The notes under the pieces: generated by a model | Database searches by the model: none | What the model saw: the letters and a program-made list of their open reading frames with translations, nothing else | Told to the model about the DNA's origin: nothing | Shown here: positions 34,133-43,869 of the stretch, piece after piece | How the letters are laid out: every line of letters starts with the position of its first letter | Numbering within the stretch: position 1 is the stretch's first letter | NCBI GenBank assembly: GCA_900317365.1 | Contig: ONGM01000018.1 | Coordinates: 1-45,685, forward strand | Origin: an uncultured Planctomycetota bacterium | GTDB taxonomy: Bacteria > Planctomycetota > Planctomycetia > Pirellulales > Thermoguttaceae | DNA: 45,685 bases | Reading direction: 5' to 3' | Position numbers and translations under genes: made by a program

Positions 34133-35350
34133 ATGAATACGGATTTGAATCATGTTGATTTCGGAATGAGCGCCGCAACGCTCACAGAGGAAGAGGAGTT
34201 GCTCGTCGAACGTCTCGTCGACAACGAACTCTCCGAAAGCGAGCGAAACGATTTATTGTTCCGACTCGACGAAACGGTCGACGGATGGCGATTTTGCGCT
34301 CTCACCTTTTTGGAAGCGCAAGCGTTCCGAGCGGCAATGCGAAATTCGACGGGGGCTGAATCTCCATTGCCGTTCGCGGACGCGTCTAAATCGACTCCGC
34401 TCGCAAATCGTAAAGTGTCGAAGTCGAACGCAAAAACGAAAAGGGGTTCGATCGGAGCGCGTAAAATCATGAACCTGATCGCGACGACCGCCGTCGTCTT
34501 CGCGTTCGGATACGTAACCGTCCGCGCGCCGGAAAACTTTTCATGCTCCGCTCCGCCCAGTGCGCCGCGCGAATTTCAAGAGGAAGCGGAATTCGCAATG
34601 TCTCAGTCAGAAGACGACGACGCGACGGACGACAACGCGGTAACCAAACCTGAGAGCAACGTTGAAAACAGCGTTGCAGAGAACAATAATAACGTCGTAG
34701 AAAACAATTTTGCCGACGACAAAATTGTTTCCGAACGCTCGTCGGTCGCGCTCGCCGATCAGTCCCAGCAATCGCTTGCGCCGCTCAGATTTGATTCGGA
34801 GCGATCCATTGCGATGAACGGCGCTAAGGGCGGCGCAATGGGATTCGACGAAAGCGACGACACTAGCTCGTCAAGACGAAGAATTAAAGTCAAGGCAGGG
34901 CTTTCCAAAGAGACCGCCGACGCTCTTTCCGGCGACTTGGAAAGCGCTGAAATAAACGACTTTGATCAGATCGCCGACTCAAACGTCTACGCCGAAAACG
35001 TAAATCGCGCGCCGGAAGCCGCTCGCGCGCCGGTTCACGATCCGACGATGACGAGACTCGCGAACTCCGGCGCGATTAAGACGGCTCGGTTCTCGAGTCC
35101 GTCGCGCGGGCTGGAAAACGTTGAAGTCCCGTACGCCGAAGCGGACTCTTACGACTCTTCCGCGTCGCGAGCGTTTCTCGAAGCGAATTCGATCGTTCCG
35201 CATGAGCTAGCCGAGCGCGTTCGCAACGCCGGCGGTCGACTTGAATCGAATCGAACTCAGTACCGTTTTCCGCTCGAAGACGGACGCGTTCTCATCGTTC
35301 CGGTCGACGACTACTCCGTCTCATACGACGAAGATCGCCCGATTTGGTAG
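34133..35350 (+). CDS. Membrane-anchored anti-sigma-like protein
   Basis: The ATG at 34133 has TTGGAG 7 nt upstream; 405 residues. The cytoplasmic part (about 1-105) starts with an acidic helical LVERLVDNELSESERNDLLF like the sigma-binding region of planctomycete anti-sigma factors; no HxxxCxxC zinc motif is seen. One membrane segment lies at 112-130. The extracytoplasmic part is long, acidic and low-complexity (many E, N, D, S), with a basic-ended region after 270 and a short C-terminal folded patch (YRFPLEDGRVLIVPVDDYSV). It should hold the ECF sigma factor at the membrane until an envelope signal frees it. Confidence 0.7.
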   Translation: MNTDLNHVDFGMSAATLTEEEELLVERLVDNELSESERNDLLFRLDETVDGWRFCALTFLEAQAFRAAMRNSTGAESPLPFADASKSTPLANRKVSKSNAKTKRGSIGARKIMNLIATTAVVFAFGYVTVRAPENFSCSAPPSAPREFQEEAEFAMSQSEDDDATDDNAVTKPESNVENSVAENNNNVVENNFADDKIVSERSSVALADQSQQSLAPLRFDSERSIAMNGAKGGAMGFDESDDTSSSRRRIKVKAGLSKETADALSGDLESAEINDFDQIADSNVYAENVNRAPEAARAPVHDPTMTRLANSGAIKTARFSSPSRGLENVEVPYAEADSYDSSASRAFLEANSIVPHELAERVRNAGGRLESNRTQYRFPLEDGRVLIVPVDDYSVSYDEDRPIW

Positions 35351-35498
35351 GCGACGGCGGGAGGCGATCGTGTAGGTTCCCGTCCAAAACTGAAAAACTT
35401 TTAAAACTTTCGTTTATTGAAGCGTACTGAGAGGCGACGGCGGAGCCGCGCCGAAATCAGAATCAAAACGCCAGAAATAAACGTATGGAGATTCACAT

Positions 35499-36524
35499 AT
35501 GAAAAAGACTAATTCTCGTATCCAGTCCGTGTTAGTTCCTGCCGTCGCGATCGCGTGCGTTGTCGGCGGCGGCTTTGCGATCGCGCAAACGAAACAATTG
35601 AAAGAGCCTGCCGCGCCGATCGTTCAGCAACCGGAACAAGACGACGCAATCGCCCCTACTCCAACTTTGCCGAACGGTTCGAGATCATATTCCATCGTGA
35701 TCGAAAACAGTACGCAACCGAACGGCAAAACGAAGCAAACGAAGAAAGTCTGGCAAGACGGACAACTTATTGAAGAGAGCGAGTCGGAACTCGACGGCGA
35801 CCCCGGCGACACGACGATTACGCTCCCGAACGGCTCGATCTCCAACGGCGACGTCTTCCAAGGTCAGGATCCCTTCTTTAAGGATTTCTTCGGCGACGAT
35901 TCGGCGACCGACTCGCCCTTCGAGTCGATCCGACGCATGGAAGAGCAGATGCGTCGACAACAGGAGCGAATGCGCGAACAATTCGAAGCGTTGCGACGAC
36001 AGCTTGCTGCTGGCGGCATGACGGCGGTTCCGAATCAGCCGAACGCTCAAAACGGAAATCAGCTCCGTCCGTTGAACCTTGGCGCAACGAGTAAATACTG
36101 GCTCGGTATTTCAGTCGATCGCGTTCCTGAAATCCTACTCGCCCAACTTCCGTTGGAAGAAAATAAAGGCGTTCTCGTTCAGTTTGTGGCGCCCAATTCC
36201 CCGGCGGCTAAAGCGGGAATTAATCGTTACGACGTCATTGTGAAAATCGGAGACGAAGAAACGAACGACCCGCTAAAACTTTCCGAACAAGTCGAGAAAA
36301 TCGGCGAAAAGAAGGTTAAGATCCAGTTCTATCGCAAAGGCGAACTCAAGGACGCGGAAATTGAAATCGTCAAGCGTCCGGAACGTCCCTTCGGACAAGC
36401 GGCGCCCGGCTCCAACATCACCGTCGTCCGACCCGGTCTGATCGTGCCCGACGATAAAGACGAACCCGAAGCGACCCCGGAAGCGGAAGGAACCGTCGAA
36501 ATCGAAACGGACGAGAATAAATAA
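35499..36524 (+). CDS. Exported PDZ-domain protein with coiled coil
   Basis: A 341-residue protein; GGAG precedes the ATG. A signal peptide (VLVPAVAIACVVGGGFAIAQ, about 11-30) directs it out of the cytoplasm. A coiled coil (RMEEQMRRQQERMREQFEAL, about 146-165) may mediate assembly. A PDZ domain covers about 195-290: KYWLGISVDRV, VLVQFVAPNSPAAKAGINRYDVIVKIGDEE. There is no Ser-protease domain, so it is not a DegP-type enzyme. The C-terminal 45 residues are acidic and Pro/Glu-rich. As third gene after the sigma and anti-sigma genes it could sense or control release of the sigma factor; inference from position. A strong terminator follows. Confidence 0.8.
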   Translation: MKKTNSRIQSVLVPAVAIACVVGGGFAIAQTKQLKEPAAPIVQQPEQDDAIAPTPTLPNGSRSYSIVIENSTQPNGKTKQTKKVWQDGQLIEESESELDGDPGDTTITLPNGSISNGDVFQGQDPFFKDFFGDDSATDSPFESIRRMEEQMRRQQERMREQFEALRRQLAAGGMTAVPNQPNAQNGNQLRPLNLGATSKYWLGISVDRVPEILLAQLPLEENKGVLVQFVAPNSPAAKAGINRYDVIVKIGDEETNDPLKLSEQVEKIGEKKVKIQFYRKGELKDAEIEIVKRPERPFGQAAPGSNITVVRPGLIVPDDKDEPEATPEAEGTVEIETDENK

Positions 36525-36566
36525 CGAATTTCGCCCTACCCGATTCTCGATTGATTAAATTAAACG

Positions 36567-36608
36567 AACGGCGCGCTCAATCGCAAGATTTGAGCGCGCC
36601 GTTTTTTT
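36567..36608 (+). terminator. Strong terminator after the PDZ gene
   Basis: AACGGCGCGCTCAA (36567-36580) pairs perfectly with TTGAGCGCGCCGTT (36590-36603), 9-nt loop, then a run of seven T. Confidence 0.95.
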
Positions 36609-36822
36609 GTTCACGTTGATCCCTCGTCGCGTTCCGACAACCAATAACGCCAAATTTCCGCTTGCACATTTACAGAGCAGGCGCACCCCGCGTCGCCGCT
36701 GTTATTGTTGCAATGACGGCGCTTGGTCGACGAATTTCGTAACGATTTCATACGCCGAGCTTTGGTCCGCCGACTTTGATCGCACGATATATGCGAAAGC
36801 GAAATTTAAACGTAGTTCGTTA

Positions 36823-39800
36823 CTAATCCCCAAACAATCCGGAAAACTTATTGAAAAAGCTTCGCAACTTCTGCAGGACAGAGTTCTTCTTCTCAATTCT
36901 CGACGAGGTCGTCTGACCTTTAACGGGAAAGAGAGGCGCAGGCGGAAGAAGCGGCTCGAGTTCGGGACCGTAGGCTTCAATCTCGCCGCGATAGAAAGCT
37001 GCGTCGACGTAGCGGCGGGTCGCTTCGGGCTGAAGGTTCTCCGACTTAATGATCTCTTCGAGATCGCGGGCGCGTTCTTTACGAATAAAGTCGCTCCATT
37101 CGGCGCCGACGTCCGAATCCGAAGTTACCGAACGAACGAACATCTCGACGAGTTCCCGCTTCGGACGCAACGCCGGGCTCGATTCGACCGCCGTCTTAAT
37201 CTTGCGCAAAATCTCTTTGTCCTCGCAATTCTTCTCGCAAAATTGTCGAACAAGCTCCAGAATGTAGTCGACGTTGACTTCGACCTGCTTAACGAGTTCG
37301 ATTTCAAAAACGAGGTCGTCGTTAATATTTTCCTTTTCTTTTTTCGTGCGAAATTCGTCGTGGATATCGAGGTACCAACTCTGGTAATCCTGCATATCCC
37401 GCTCTACGAGGATCTCATGCCCAGCGAACTCGTCGAAACACGACAAGATATTGCGCAATTTCAGTATCGCGCCAAAAAGTTTTACGAATCGGCGTTTTTC
37501 CTTCTCGCTAATGAGCCGATTCGTAAGGGGAAAATCTTCCAGAAGGCTAAGGACGAGATCCTTATATCCTTCCTGCTCGCGCCCCTTCTCGTCCGTGTAC
37601 CCGAAATAATAGTCTTCGTACGTGTTCAGAATAACGACGCGTCCCCCGGATTCCTTATTGCCAAAGAGCGCCAGCGCCTCGTTTACACGCTCTTCCAACG
37701 GGAGAAAACAGACGATGTTGCCGAACGTCTTCACCGAGTTCAAAATGCGATTCGTGCGCGAAAACGCCTGCAGTAGCCCATGCATCTTCAGGTTCTTATC
37801 CACCCAAAGCGTATTGAGCGTCGGCGCGTCGAAACCGGTCAAAAACATATTCACGACGAGTAGCAGGTCGATTTCGCGATTTTTCATGCGTTGCGAAACG
37901 TCCTTATAGTAATTTCCAAACTTCTCGCCGCTAGCGTCGTACGACGTCTTGAAAGTCCTATTGTAGTCCTTGATCGCGTCGTCGAGGAACTGTTTCGAGG
38001 AATCGTCGAGTCCGTCCGTCGAATCGGAGTTCTCGTCCGCAAGGATTCCGTCTGGGGATACTTCGTAGTTCGACGTTTCGACAGTCGACTCGCCGTCGCC
38101 AACTTCTTCGTTCGCCGCAAAACTAAAGATCGTCGCCACTTTGAAATCGATTCCGAATCGCTCGCCAAGTTGTCTCTTAAATTCTGCGTAATAGAGTTTT
38201 AAGTCGTCGACGCGCGAGACCGCAAAGATCGAGTTGAAACCGTAATGCCGACGCGCCGTCTTCTCCTCCGGCAACGATGGATTCCGCGCCAGTTCCGTAA
38301 CGTTCGTTGCCACCGACGTTACGTACGATTCCGAGCGCTTCGTCTTCTGATTGAAATGCTCCAGAATATACTTGACGATCATCGAAACTCGTTCCGGCGC
38401 CCCGATCGCCTTGGGCGCGTCGATCGCACTTATCGGCGCCTCGCTAACGTTCTCTTTCGGCTTAATCGTATTCAGATAATCGATGCGAAACGGCAAGACG
38501 TTCTGATCGACGATCGCGTCCACAATATTGTACGCGTGAATACGCTCCCCGAACGCCGCTTCCGTCGTCAGGTAACCGTTCTTACTCGACGTCGGCGCGT
38601 TCTGCGAGAAGATAGGCGTGCCTGTGAATCCGAAAACAAGGCGATTCTTAAAAAACCGCTCCACGTCTCTGCGCATATCGCCAAATTGCGAACGATGACA
38701 TTCGTCGAAGATGAGAACGACCTTTTTCTTTGCGATCGGATGATCCCCATTCTTTTTAATAAAGGACTGGAGCTTCTGGATCGTCGTAATAATGATCGGG
38801 TAATAATGCGGGATTCTATTTTCGTCGACGTCGTCGAGTTGTCGGGCGAGAACGTAGGTGTTCTTATTTCCATTGGCGGCGCCGCGACAGAACCGATCGT
38901 ACTCCTTAATCGTTTGGTAATCGAGGTCTTTCCGATCGACGACGAATAAGACCTTATCAACGAAAGGTAGAGCCGACGCGAGACGCGCCGTCTTAAAGGA
39001 CGTTAGCGTCTTACCGCTACCAGTCGTGTGCCATACGTATCCGCCGGCGTTCGGCTTAGACCATAGCCCGTTATTATTCGCAATTTGAATCTTGCGCAAA
39101 ATACGTTCCGTCGCCGCGATTTGATACGGACGCATAACGAGCAACTTACTGTCCGAGGTAAAGACGCAGTAGTTCGCCAGAATGTTAAGGAGGGTATGCT
39201 TTGCAAAGAAGGTTCGCGTAAAGTCGACGAGGTCGGGAAGTACGCGATTCGAAACGTCGGACCAGTAGGAGGTGAACTCGAACGCTCCACCAGCCTTTTT
39301 GCGACCCTTTTTTCGCTCGACGAGCGCCGCGTCCCGCGTCGTATTGGAGTAGTACTTCGTCTCCGTGCCGTTGGAGATCACAAAGATCTGAACGTAATCG
39401 AAAAGTCCGCCGTCCGCCCAGAAGGACTCGCGACTATATCGTTCGATCTGATTGAACGCCTCGCGCAACGCGACTCCGCGACGCTTCAATTCGATATGAA
39501 CCATCGGCAAACCATTGCACAGGATCGTTACGTCGTAACGATTCGCGGTCGTTCCGGCGGTCGTCGCGTATTGATTAACGACCTGAAGCTGATTATTGAA
39601 GAGTCGACCCTTATCAAAGAGTTTCACGTTCTCAAATCGACCGTTGTCGAACGTAAAGGTAACGACTGGCGCCTCGTTAATTCGCCGCGCCTTTTCCGCC
39701 ATGCCTTCACGTTCGTTCGCAATAACGGTTCGATAGAACCTATCCCAATCGCGGTCGGAAAAGATAAAGCCGTTGAGACGTTCGATCTGCTTGCGCAGGT

Positions 39801-39984
39801 TTAGACGAAGTCCATCAAAATCGATCGAGCCGAGGTATTCGTATCCTTGCCGCTGAAGGTTCTCGATAAATTCCTTTTCGAGTTCCGCTTCGCTCTGACA
39901 CGCCGTCGCGTTTCGTTGAACCGGCTCGTATTCTGCGGCGACTGTATACTCGTCCGTTACCATAATCGAATCATACTGACTCAT
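36823..39984 (-). CDS. hsdR: Type I restriction endonuclease, R subunit
   Basis: A 1053-residue motor/nuclease subunit, full length for HsdR. Residues 145-170 hold the nuclease site (D151, E165 and K167 in HIELKRRG). The translocase has Walker A TGSGKT (321-326), DECH (427-430), TGTP and a second RecA lobe with FLTGFDAPTLNTLWVDK and FSRTNRILN. It cleaves DNA remote from an unmethylated target after translocation, in complex with HsdM and HsdS. The ATG has AAGGAAGCGAGC upstream. It diverges from hsdM and has no hsdS neighbour. The 210 bp downstream, after the PDZ terminator, show nothing further. The N-terminal 30 residues are not part of the core. Confidence 0.95.
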   Translation of the reverse strand: MSQYDSIMVTDEYTVAAEYEPVQRNATACQSEAELEKEFIENLQRQGYEYLGSIDFDGLRLNLRKQIERLNGFIFSDRDWDRFYRTVIANEREGMAEKARRINEAPVVTFTFDNGRFENVKLFDKGRLFNNQLQVVNQYATTAGTTANRYDVTILCNGLPMVHIELKRRGVALREAFNQIERYSRESFWADGGLFDYVQIFVISNGTETKYYSNTTRDAALVERKKGRKKAGGAFEFTSYWSDVSNRVLPDLVDFTRTFFAKHTLLNILANYCVFTSDSKLLVMRPYQIAATERILRKIQIANNNGLWSKPNAGGYVWHTTGSGKTLTSFKTARLASALPFVDKVLFVVDRKDLDYQTIKEYDRFCRGAANGNKNTYVLARQLDDVDENRIPHYYPIIITTIQKLQSFIKKNGDHPIAKKKVVLIFDECHRSQFGDMRRDVERFFKNRLVFGFTGTPIFSQNAPTSSKNGYLTTEAAFGERIHAYNIVDAIVDQNVLPFRIDYLNTIKPKENVSEAPISAIDAPKAIGAPERVSMIVKYILEHFNQKTKRSESYVTSVATNVTELARNPSLPEEKTARRHYGFNSIFAVSRVDDLKLYYAEFKRQLGERFGIDFKVATIFSFAANEEVGDGESTVETSNYEVSPDGILADENSDSTDGLDDSSKQFLDDAIKDYNRTFKTSYDASGEKFGNYYKDVSQRMKNREIDLLLVVNMFLTGFDAPTLNTLWVDKNLKMHGLLQAFSRTNRILNSVKTFGNIVCFLPLEERVNEALALFGNKESGGRVVILNTYEDYYFGYTDEKGREQEGYKDLVLSLLEDFPLTNRLISEKEKRRFVKLFGAILKLRNILSCFDEFAGHEILVERDMQDYQSWYLDIHDEFRTKKEKENINDDLVFEIELVKQVEVNVDYILELVRQFCEKNCEDKEILRKIKTAVESSPALRPKRELVEMFVRSVTSDSDVGAEWSDFIRKERARDLEEIIKSENLQPEATRRYVDAAFYRGEIEAYGPELEPLLPPAPLFPVKGQTTSSRIEKKNSVLQKLRSFFNKFSGLFGD

Positions 39985-40103
39985 GCTCGCTTCCTTCTGA
40001 AATTGCGGAAAGATCGTAAGACTCCGCCCTTAGCGGCAATTAAACGCGCAAAGAACGTATGTTCGCTCAATTCTAGCAAAAACGATCAGAATTAGAATAG
40101 GAC

Positions 40104-40143
40104 AAACTTGACCTTTAACTAACGCGTCAAACTTGACGTTTAA
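40104..40143 (+). repeat. Direct repeats upstream of hsdM
   Basis: AAACTTGACCTTTAA (40104-40118) and AAACTTGACGTTTAA (40129-40143), 14 of 15 identical and 25 bp apart. The second covers the hsdM -35. Likely binding sites for a regulator of the restriction pair. Confidence 0.65.
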
Positions 40144-40160
40144 GCGGTCGAATGTACAAT
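40133..40160 (+). promoter_or_regulatory. hsdM promoter
   Basis: TTGACG (40133-40138), 16 nt, TACAAT (40155-40160). The start site would be near 40167, leaving a leader of about 41 nt before the ATG at 40208. Confidence 0.7.
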
Positions 40161-40207
40161 GATTGAAATTCTTTAGTTCAACGTTTTTTGCACGGAAGGA
40201 ACGCGAA

Positions 40208-41863
40208 ATGATCGATTCCCAAAAAGAGCAGGAGCGCCAAGAGCTTCACCAAAAAATATGGCAAATTGCCGATAATTTGCGCGGCGCCGTCGACGGCTGG
40301 GACTTTAAATCGTACGTCCTTGTCGCCATGCTCTATCGCTTTCTTTCGGAGAATATCACCGACGCTATTAACGATCTACAGCACAAGGCAGGAGATCTCT
40401 CCTTCAACTACGCTGAACTCAGCGACGATCAGGTTACGGGCGAAATTCGCAAATACATCATCGATTCGAAAGGCTATTTTGTCGCTCCGTCGCAACTTTT
40501 CGCGAACGTTCTCATCGAGGCAAAGAGCAACGCCGCGCTCTATTCCAAAGAATCGACCGGTTTTGGCGGGCGCAACCTTTTCAATAACGGCGCTGGGGAA
40601 CGAGTTTATCTGAATAAAAAGCTTGCCGAAATCTTTAAAGAAATAGAACGTTCCGCAAGCAATACGGAAAGCGAAGACGACTTCAAGGGACTCTTCTCCG
40701 ACTTCGACGTGAACAGTCCGAAATTGGGAAACGACCTCGAAAAGCGTGAGGAGCGTCTTCTTGCCGTACTCGAAGGCGTCGCGTCGATGAAACTGCGGCA
40801 TTCGAATAATACGATCGACGCTTTCGGGGACGCGTACGAGTATTTGATGGCGATGTACGCGTCGAGCGCAGGTAAAAGCGGCGGCGAATTCTTTACGCCT
40901 CAGGAAGTCTCGGAACTCCTCGCCAAGATCGCGACGGCGGGTCAAGATAAAATCAATAAGGCGTACGACCCGGCATGTGGATCCGGTTCCTTGCTTTTAA
41001 AGGTGAAGTCGGAGGCGGAAAAAACTCTGACGTCAGGCGTCGTCGGTGGATTCTTCGGGCAAGAAATTAACTTAATGACCTTCAATATGTGCCGAATCAA
41101 TATGATTTTGCACGGCGTGCCGTACAATCGATTCAATATAGAGAACGGGGACACGCTTTTGGAGCCGAAGCATTGGGACGACGAGCCGTTCGACGTCATC
41201 GTCTCAAATCCTCCCTACTCGATCAAATGGAAAGGGGACGACGACGTCACGCTAATTAACGACGTTCGGTTTTCCCCGGCAGGCGTGCTGGCGCCGAAAT
41301 CGAAGGCGGACTTAGCGTTCGTTATGCACTCGCTAGCGTGGCTTTCGGAAAAGGGCACGGCGGCAATAGTATGCTTCCCCGGCGTGCTCTATCGCGGCGG
41401 AGCGGAGCAGAAAATTCGGAAATACATGGTTACGAACAACCGCGTCGACGCCGTAATTCAGCTTCCGTCGAATCTTTTCTACGGCACGTCGATCGCGACC
41501 TGCATTTTGGTCTTAAAGAAGAACAAGCTCAACGATTCAATTCTTTTCGTCGACGCCTCGCGGGAGTTCGTCAAAGTAACGAACAACAATAAACTGACGC
41601 CAAAGAATATCTCCCGGATCGCCGACTCCGTCGTCTCCCGCGCCGACGTCGACCATTTCGCTCGCCTCGTACCCTTCGACGAGGTTGTGGAGAATGATTA
41701 TAACCTCTCCGTCTCCACCTACGTCGAGCAGCCCGACACGCGCGAGAAAATCGATATCGTTAAGCTCAACGCCGAAATCAAGGAAATCGTCGCCCGAGAA
41801 CAGGTTCTGCGCGACGCGATCGATAAGATTATTGCCGAAATTGAAGGCTCCGCCACTGCGTAG
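40208..41863 (+). CDS. hsdM: Type I restriction-modification methyltransferase subunit
   Basis: The ATG at 40208 has GGAAGGAA about 8 nt upstream; 551 residues. HsdM N-terminal helical domain (about 1-180: [20 protein letters not shown]), the linker [13 protein letters not shown] (226-238), AdoMet motif DPACGSGS (254-261), catalytic NPPY (334-337) of an N6-adenine methyltransferase, and [18 protein letters not shown] (about 421-438). It methylates the target chosen by HsdS and forms the restriction complex with HsdR. It diverges from hsdR, and the expected hsdS does not follow: the next 177 bp are non-coding and the next gene is convergent and unrelated. Confidence 0.95.
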   Translation: MIDSQKEQERQELHQKIWQIADNLRGAVDGWDFKSYVLVAMLYRFLSENITDAINDLQHKAGDLSFNYAELSDDQVTGEIRKYIIDSKGYFVAPSQLFANVLIEAKSNAALYSKESTGFGGRNLFNNGAGERVYLNKKLAEIFKEIERSASNTESEDDFKGLFSDFDVNSPKLGNDLEKREERLLAVLEGVASMKLRHSNNTIDAFGDAYEYLMAMYASSAGKSGGEFFTPQEVSELLAKIATAGQDKINKAYDPACGSGSLLLKVKSEAEKTLTSGVVGGFFGQEINLMTFNMCRINMILHGVPYNRFNIENGDTLLEPKHWDDEPFDVIVSNPPYSIKWKGDDDVTLINDVRFSPAGVLAPKSKADLAFVMHSLAWLSEKGTAAIVCFPGVLYRGGAEQKIRKYMVTNNRVDAVIQLPSNLFYGTSIATCILVLKKNKLNDSILFVDASREFVKVTNNNKLTPKNISRIADSVVSRADVDHFARLVPFDEVVENDYNLSVSTYVEQPDTREKIDIVKLNAEIKEIVAREQVLRDAIDKIIAEIEGSATA

Positions 41864-42040
41864 CCAACGTTCGTACGTTGGATCTCCGGTTTGCGCTACC
41901 ACGCGGCTCCGAAATCGCCGCTCCTGTTGGTCGCTTGACTTTTTGAGGGTTCAAACGGCTCTTCGCCCTGCTTTCTACCGGGCGGGAATTATAGGGCGTT
42001 TTCCCGCCTGCGGTAGTGCGAATCGGATCCGAACGTTAGG
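41864..42040. repeat. Structured non-coding stretch after hsdM
   Basis: Directly after the hsdM stop lies CCAACGT-TCGT-ACGTTGG (41864-41881). Near the other end CTACCGGGCGGGAA pairs with TTCCCGCCTGCGGTAG (about 41980-42019), a 14-bp stem with a 2-nt bulge. None of the three forward frames gives HsdS-like sequence, and no T-run follows. It could be a species-specific intergenic repeat or the scar of a lost gene. Confidence 0.45.
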
Positions 42041-43771
42041 CTAATCGTCAAACTCCGCGCTCGCGGTCTCGTCGTCGAGTATCCACGCCATGCGACCTAA
42101 CAGGAGCCCGCACACGGCGACGAAATACGGAACAACAACCGGAATCAAGAACCAGAAAAGGTTCGTTCCAGCGGTTGACGTCCAAACGAAAGTCGGCGCG
42201 ACAAAGAAGGTCGCCTCGAAAATGTAAAGCTGCGCCCACCGCGCCTTCTGCGTCGCAAAGGAGGAAACGATTCGCTTCGTTATCGGCGCAAAGAACATCT
42301 CGCTCTGTATAGTCGACAGCCAAACGATCGGGAAAAAGAACCAGAAGAAACACGTCGTTATCGCGCTCGCAACGAGCGTCGGCGTAAGAGTGGAAGTCGG
42401 ATCGTCCCACAAACGTATCGTCGCTCCCGCCAAAAGCGCCCCGGTCGCGCCCGTCGTAAGGAGCGTTAGCGTAAACCATAGTCCATAACCCAACATAGCC
42501 AGGACGCTCTCGCTTCGCCAGTACGGCACGATCGAAGCCCCTTCGTACCCTGCGTGGAACACCGACCAAAAAGTCAGCCCGATAAACCCGGTTATAAAAC
42601 AGAAGCACGGCGGCGTAAGGATCCAGTAAACGAGAAGCTCCAGTCGAGAAACCGCGTCCCTCGGATTCTTCGCAGCCTCCATTACGGGAAACATTAAATA
42701 AATCAAAAAAAACGCGACCAGCAAAAGAATAATCGCCATGGCGATAACGTGCGCGATCAACTCTTCGCTGAAGAGCGGACGGAAGGTTCCGTTAAAGAGC
42801 GGACGCTTCATTGGCGGCGACGCCTTAGTCCAGACGTACTCGCCGTTTTTCATACGGAGAACAAGGGGCGGAAGGCAGCTCTCAGGGTTAGCGCTCAATT
42901 TCGAACTGCGAAGTCGTAGAAATCTCTTGATCGCAACGAACGCGCGCTCAATCCCGCGCGCGTTCTCCTCGCGAAGCAGTTTCTCCTTCGCCTGGCGCTC
43001 GTAGTCCTCCGCCATCTTCGATCGAGGCGCAATCTGAAACGCCTGCTCCAACGCCGTCGCCGCCGTCGGGATCTTATCGACTTCCGAACGCCGCTTCCGT
43101 TTCGCGCTCGGGTCAAAATGCCGATCTTTCGGTTTCCATTCCGGCGCGATCTCCTTGCTCTCGCGATTCACCTTGAGCATTCGCCCGTCGTTGAGCTGGA
43201 ACCATTCCGCCGGCGCGTCCGGAACCGCCCCAACCTCGTACGCCTCCTGCTTGCGCGGCTGGAACTTCACCTCGATCGACCTCTGCTGATTCAGAAGCGC
43301 GTCCGTAACGACCGTCTTCGTTCCGCAGTCGGGGCACTCGACCTCCTTCCCTAAAAGCTCGCGCGGAACCTGCATGAACGTCTCGCAGACACGACACCGA
43401 ATCGGAATATACAGCGCCTCGTTCTGCGCAGATTCGGCGTCCGACTCCATCGAAGTCTTTGGCGCCGCAACGTCGTAGAGATTCGACTCGTTGGTCGGTA
43501 TCCCTTCTCGATTCGGATTGCGTATTGGAGAATAGAGCAAGTCGCGCTGCTGTTTTTCAGCGTTGTAATTCTGTCGTTCGTAGTCCGTCTCCGTTTCAAA
43601 ATCGAGATAGCTCGGTACGACGACTTCCGAATCGCAGTCGGGGCACTCGATCGTCGTTCCGACCTGATCTTGCGTTACGTACAAATCGGTTCGACAGACG
43701 GGGCACCGAAAGGAACGATAGCGTTTGGGCGCTCCGTTTCCGGCGTTGGACGAGAAAGCGTTTTCTTCCAC
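42041..43771 (-). CDS. Zinc-ribbon multi-pass membrane protein (paralogue 1)
   Basis: A 576-residue protein with a GTG start at 43769-43771 and AGGAG upstream. Two zinc ribbons stand at the N-terminus: CPVC/CPDC (about 24-47) and CRVC/CPDC (about 126-148). A charged linker follows (170-300), then about six membrane segments (from about 340 to 565), ending in LLLGRMAWILDD. It shares its N-terminal motif (NAFSSNAG) and its C-terminal GRMAW patch with the two genes upstream on the same strand, so the three are paralogues. Function unknown; a membrane scaffold or sensor is possible. It is the last gene of the group and converges with hsdM. Confidence 0.75.
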   Translation of the reverse strand: MEENAFSSNAGNGAPKRYRSFRCPVCRTDLYVTQDQVGTTIECPDCDSEVVVPSYLDFETETDYERQNYNAEKQQRDLLYSPIRNPNREGIPTNESNLYDVAAPKTSMESDAESAQNEALYIPIRCRVCETFMQVPRELLGKEVECPDCGTKTVVTDALLNQQRSIEVKFQPRKQEAYEVGAVPDAPAEWFQLNDGRMLKVNRESKEIAPEWKPKDRHFDPSAKRKRRSEVDKIPTAATALEQAFQIAPRSKMAEDYERQAKEKLLREENARGIERAFVAIKRFLRLRSSKLSANPESCLPPLVLRMKNGEYVWTKASPPMKRPLFNGTFRPLFSEELIAHVIAMAIILLLVAFFLIYLMFPVMEAAKNPRDAVSRLELLVYWILTPPCFCFITGFIGLTFWSVFHAGYEGASIVPYWRSESVLAMLGYGLWFTLTLLTTGATGALLAGATIRLWDDPTSTLTPTLVASAITTCFFWFFFPIVWLSTIQSEMFFAPITKRIVSSFATQKARWAQLYIFEATFFVAPTFVWTSTAGTNLFWFLIPVVVPYFVAVCGLLLGRMAWILDDETASAEFDD

Positions 43772-43869
43772 GGCGATTTTCTCCTTTTCTGGCGGCGCGT
43801 TTGCGCGGAACGAAATTTAATGTTTAGGCGTCGATCCGCTCGACACATGCGTAAGCGGAAATATTAACG

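Noticed and set aside
36607..39804. Long plus-strand frames across hsdR
   Set aside because: Shadows of the HsdR reading frame with basic, low-information translations.
42015..42040. GTTAGGC resembling an integron attC core site
   Set aside because: It matches the short core consensus, but no proper inverse core, attC-length palindrome or integrase is present.
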